Shown one piece after another: positions 62,166-64,000 of a DNA stretch of 64,000 nucleotides. Within the stretch, counting starts at the first letter, position 1. Every line of letters starts with the position of its first letter. Below the pieces are notes generated by a model. That model did not search any database. It was not told the DNA's origin and saw nothing but the letters and a program-made list of their open reading frames with translations. The position numbers were made by a program, and so were the translations under genes. Location: NCBI RefSeq assembly GCF_012489685.1, contig NC_080043.1, forward strand, positions 79,934,292-79,998,291, in the 5' to 3' direction. This DNA is from Lotus japonicus. Lineage: Eukaryota > Streptophyta > Magnoliopsida > Fabales > Fabaceae.

Positions 62166-62563
62166 TAAGAATTAACTCTCGAACGTTGGGATGTTACAAG
62201 AGGGATTGAGGGTGTCGGTGACGGTGGCAGAGGCGGAGGGATTGTTGACATTTACCACACTCCAGCTTGCAACGGGTATCATCCATGTAACAATTTAATT
62301 AGAGTTAATTAATGATTAATTACTGCTAGCTCCAATGCCTCACATTTTGAATTGGAATAAAGTTTTCATATGAATGAGAACGCACTCTAGGGTAAATAAA
62401 CCTTTGATATTTATCACACTTGGGTCGAATAAGATTGTCTTAATAGAGAATACATATGGTTAAAAAAAAGAGACTAAAATAGAGAGCCATTTAAGAAAAG
62501 GAGGGAAAAACATATCTAACCATAAAAGAATATTAAATAAAATATCATTTCATTCCCATGGCA
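62166..62563. other. Host flank right of Helitron 2
   Basis: AT-rich. On the minus strand 62290-62174 is open for 38 codons (WSVVNVNNPSASATVTDTL) and stops 8 bases from the Helitron border, but I see no family and no clear splice site, so I do not call it a gene. Confidence 0.4.
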
Positions 62564-62869
62564 TCATTGTACTTCAATGTTTATGAACATAAATTTTATG
62601 TTAGTTTGCAGCTGTTGAACATTCAGAAGAGAGCCTTTAGAAAGTACAGAGAGATGTGTCAGCATTATTTTTATCAAAGCATTGGGCTCGCCTTCTTCAA
62701 TACATTCAGAAAGTAAAGAATCCAAGGCTGACACTCCATAAACAAGTACATTTGGATCATGAAACTACTAGGTTGATATGTAAAGGATCATCATACCTTG
62801 ATACGCGTGGGTTTGGCCCCAGGCGTTATTGAACAACATGCTACATTTGAAATATACTTGGCATTTAAT
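62564..62869 (-). CDS. Last two exons of an unrecognised minus-strand gene (partial)
   Basis: Minus-strand exon 62869-62797 follows a strong acceptor (CCCTTTTCCTATAG) and encodes KCSMLFNNAWGQTHAYQ. A 69-bp GT..AG intron leads to exon 62727-62564, encoding ALDSLLSECIEEGEPNALIK and on to a TGA. Phases match (one base plus two). The amino-acid composition looks coding and the frame is kept over both exons. I do not recognise the family. Upstream exons should lie to the right, beyond 62900; I could not place them with confidence. It could be a fragment left by rearrangement. Confidence 0.5.
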
Positions 62870-64000
62870 CTATAGGAAAAGGGAAAAAAACTTAGCTTAA
62901 TCAGGAAATGAAAAGAAGGAGCCATCAAGTCATGCGAGGGAAACTATATACTATATACACTATTAATGTTTCTATATGAGGGTACTGACAATATACCACA
63001 CGCTGGCCATAAGCGTGTTTTAGAAGTGTTACTATATATATACCATGGCATGCATGAGACACAATCATCTGGTTGCTCCTTCTTGCCCATTGGCCAAACT
63101 AGTTAGAGACTTGTCCTTTAAATAAATGCCTCTCAAAGAAAGCTATTTTTGAGTTTTGACATCATGCCCCTGGGTCATTATAGTTCCAGCTAAGGGTGAT
63201 TGAACTTGGTAACTAACTTGTGGAGTAAATGGTAAAATGGATTGTATATGGGGCATGCAGATTAGTTTATGTGTGTCCTATATCAATTATGAGTGAGGTC
63301 CAGAAAAATGTTTTCTATGCAAATGAATCAATTACGAGAAATGACAAAGGTCCAGAAAAAATAGCTAAAGTAGATATCAACCTAGAAGACAAGAGAAGAT
63401 AAAATAAAACCAACACAAAAAATTAGCATTGAAATGTTTTCTTTGCAAATGGATCATTTGGAAAAGGTACCATTACCATGCACAGCAGGCGTGATGACCA
63501 AGTGAAACGTCCTGTTAAGCAAATCAACCAGAAAGATGTATAGAAAGCTTTAACTAAAAAATAGGTATTTTGAAAATGTGACAGAGGTTGTGCTATAATT
63601 TATACCAATAATGGTGGTCTAGGGATGTGAAGGCGTGCATCAATTTTGCTTATGATTGAGAAGACGAAAATGTCAAATAAAAGCAGGACAAAGGAACCCC
63701 TTTTTAGTCACCTTTCCCCGCAAATGCAACGTGAAAATGAATACTTTGAGCTGTCTAAATCTTTTGTCTTTTCAGTGCTTTATTTGTTCAACTCTTAAAA
63801 ATGTGTTTGCTTTGCGACTAGAATACTAATAAGTTTACAGCAATGTTGTTAATGAAGATTTTAGATGAAAGAAGCTCTCAAAGTTGATTAAATCATGTGA
63901 AAAGAAAGCCAACAATACAGACTAAAGCAAATGAATATCTAGAACATCTTAGGAGGAACCAATATGATGCAGCAGAGACACATAATCAAATAGGATTAGT
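62870..64000. other. Right end of window, no sure gene
   Basis: AT-rich. Exon-like pieces on the minus strand cannot be confirmed. A short one with good splice sites near 63480-63515 (TFHLVITPAVH) might belong to the gene at 62564-62869. Confidence 0.4.

Noticed and set aside
62564..62840. Alternative exon pair with a 32-bp intron (…TPGAKPTRIK plus FHDPNVLVYGVS…)
   Set aside because: The frame is open, but 32 bp is too short for a plant intron. The 69-bp intron gives matching phases and a better fit.

Overview
The window is plant nuclear DNA, AT-rich and packed with introns of GT..AG type, TATA-box promoters and nested transposons. The protein families and the transposon types (Helitrons with RPA-like genes, CACTA elements starting CACTACTAGAAAAA, Stowaway and MULE elements) fit a dicot; I suspect a papilionoid legume, but that is an inference from general likeness, not from a search.

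Left part (1-19.8 kb) is the genic part. The 3' part of a cytochrome b561/DOMON gene (1-1223) is followed by an assembly gap of 100 N (2011-2110), a decayed LINE, a broken GDSL lipase copy (5357-7254), repeats, an intact GDSL lipase gene (13006-14817) and a second cytochrome b561/DOMON locus with its first exon (16465-18345). Bases 1-2010 and 17122-19129 are the same sequence apart from four homopolymer-length differences, and the left copy stops exactly at the N gap, so one of the two may be an assembly artefact.

Middle and right part (19841-62165) is about 42 kb of two Helitrons of one family placed head to tail. Helitron 1 (19841-30066) is a deletion derivative holding only the C-terminal part of a PIF1-type helicase, split by a MULE-type element, and carries another probable Helitron and several MITEs. 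Helitron 2 (30067-62165) has the fuller set: an RPA70-like single-strand DNA-binding gene, two B3-like DNA-binding genes, and a RepHel gene with the HUH nuclease and PIF1 helicase parts. It was later hit by a pair of nested reverse Helitrons (34396-39401), a MULE with another element in its terminal repeat (43705-46667), and a 5.9-kb CACTA element (50032-55919) that landed in an exon of RepHel.

The CACTA element carries five exons of a succinyl-CoA ligase alpha-subunit gene, introns included, still spliceable in one open frame but lacking both ends of the protein. All Helitron genes carry stops or frameshifts, so neither element looks autonomous now. Some frameshifts sit in homopolymer runs and could be sequencing errors.

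Right of the Helitrons (62166-64000) is host sequence with what looks like the last two exons of an unrecognised minus-strand gene.
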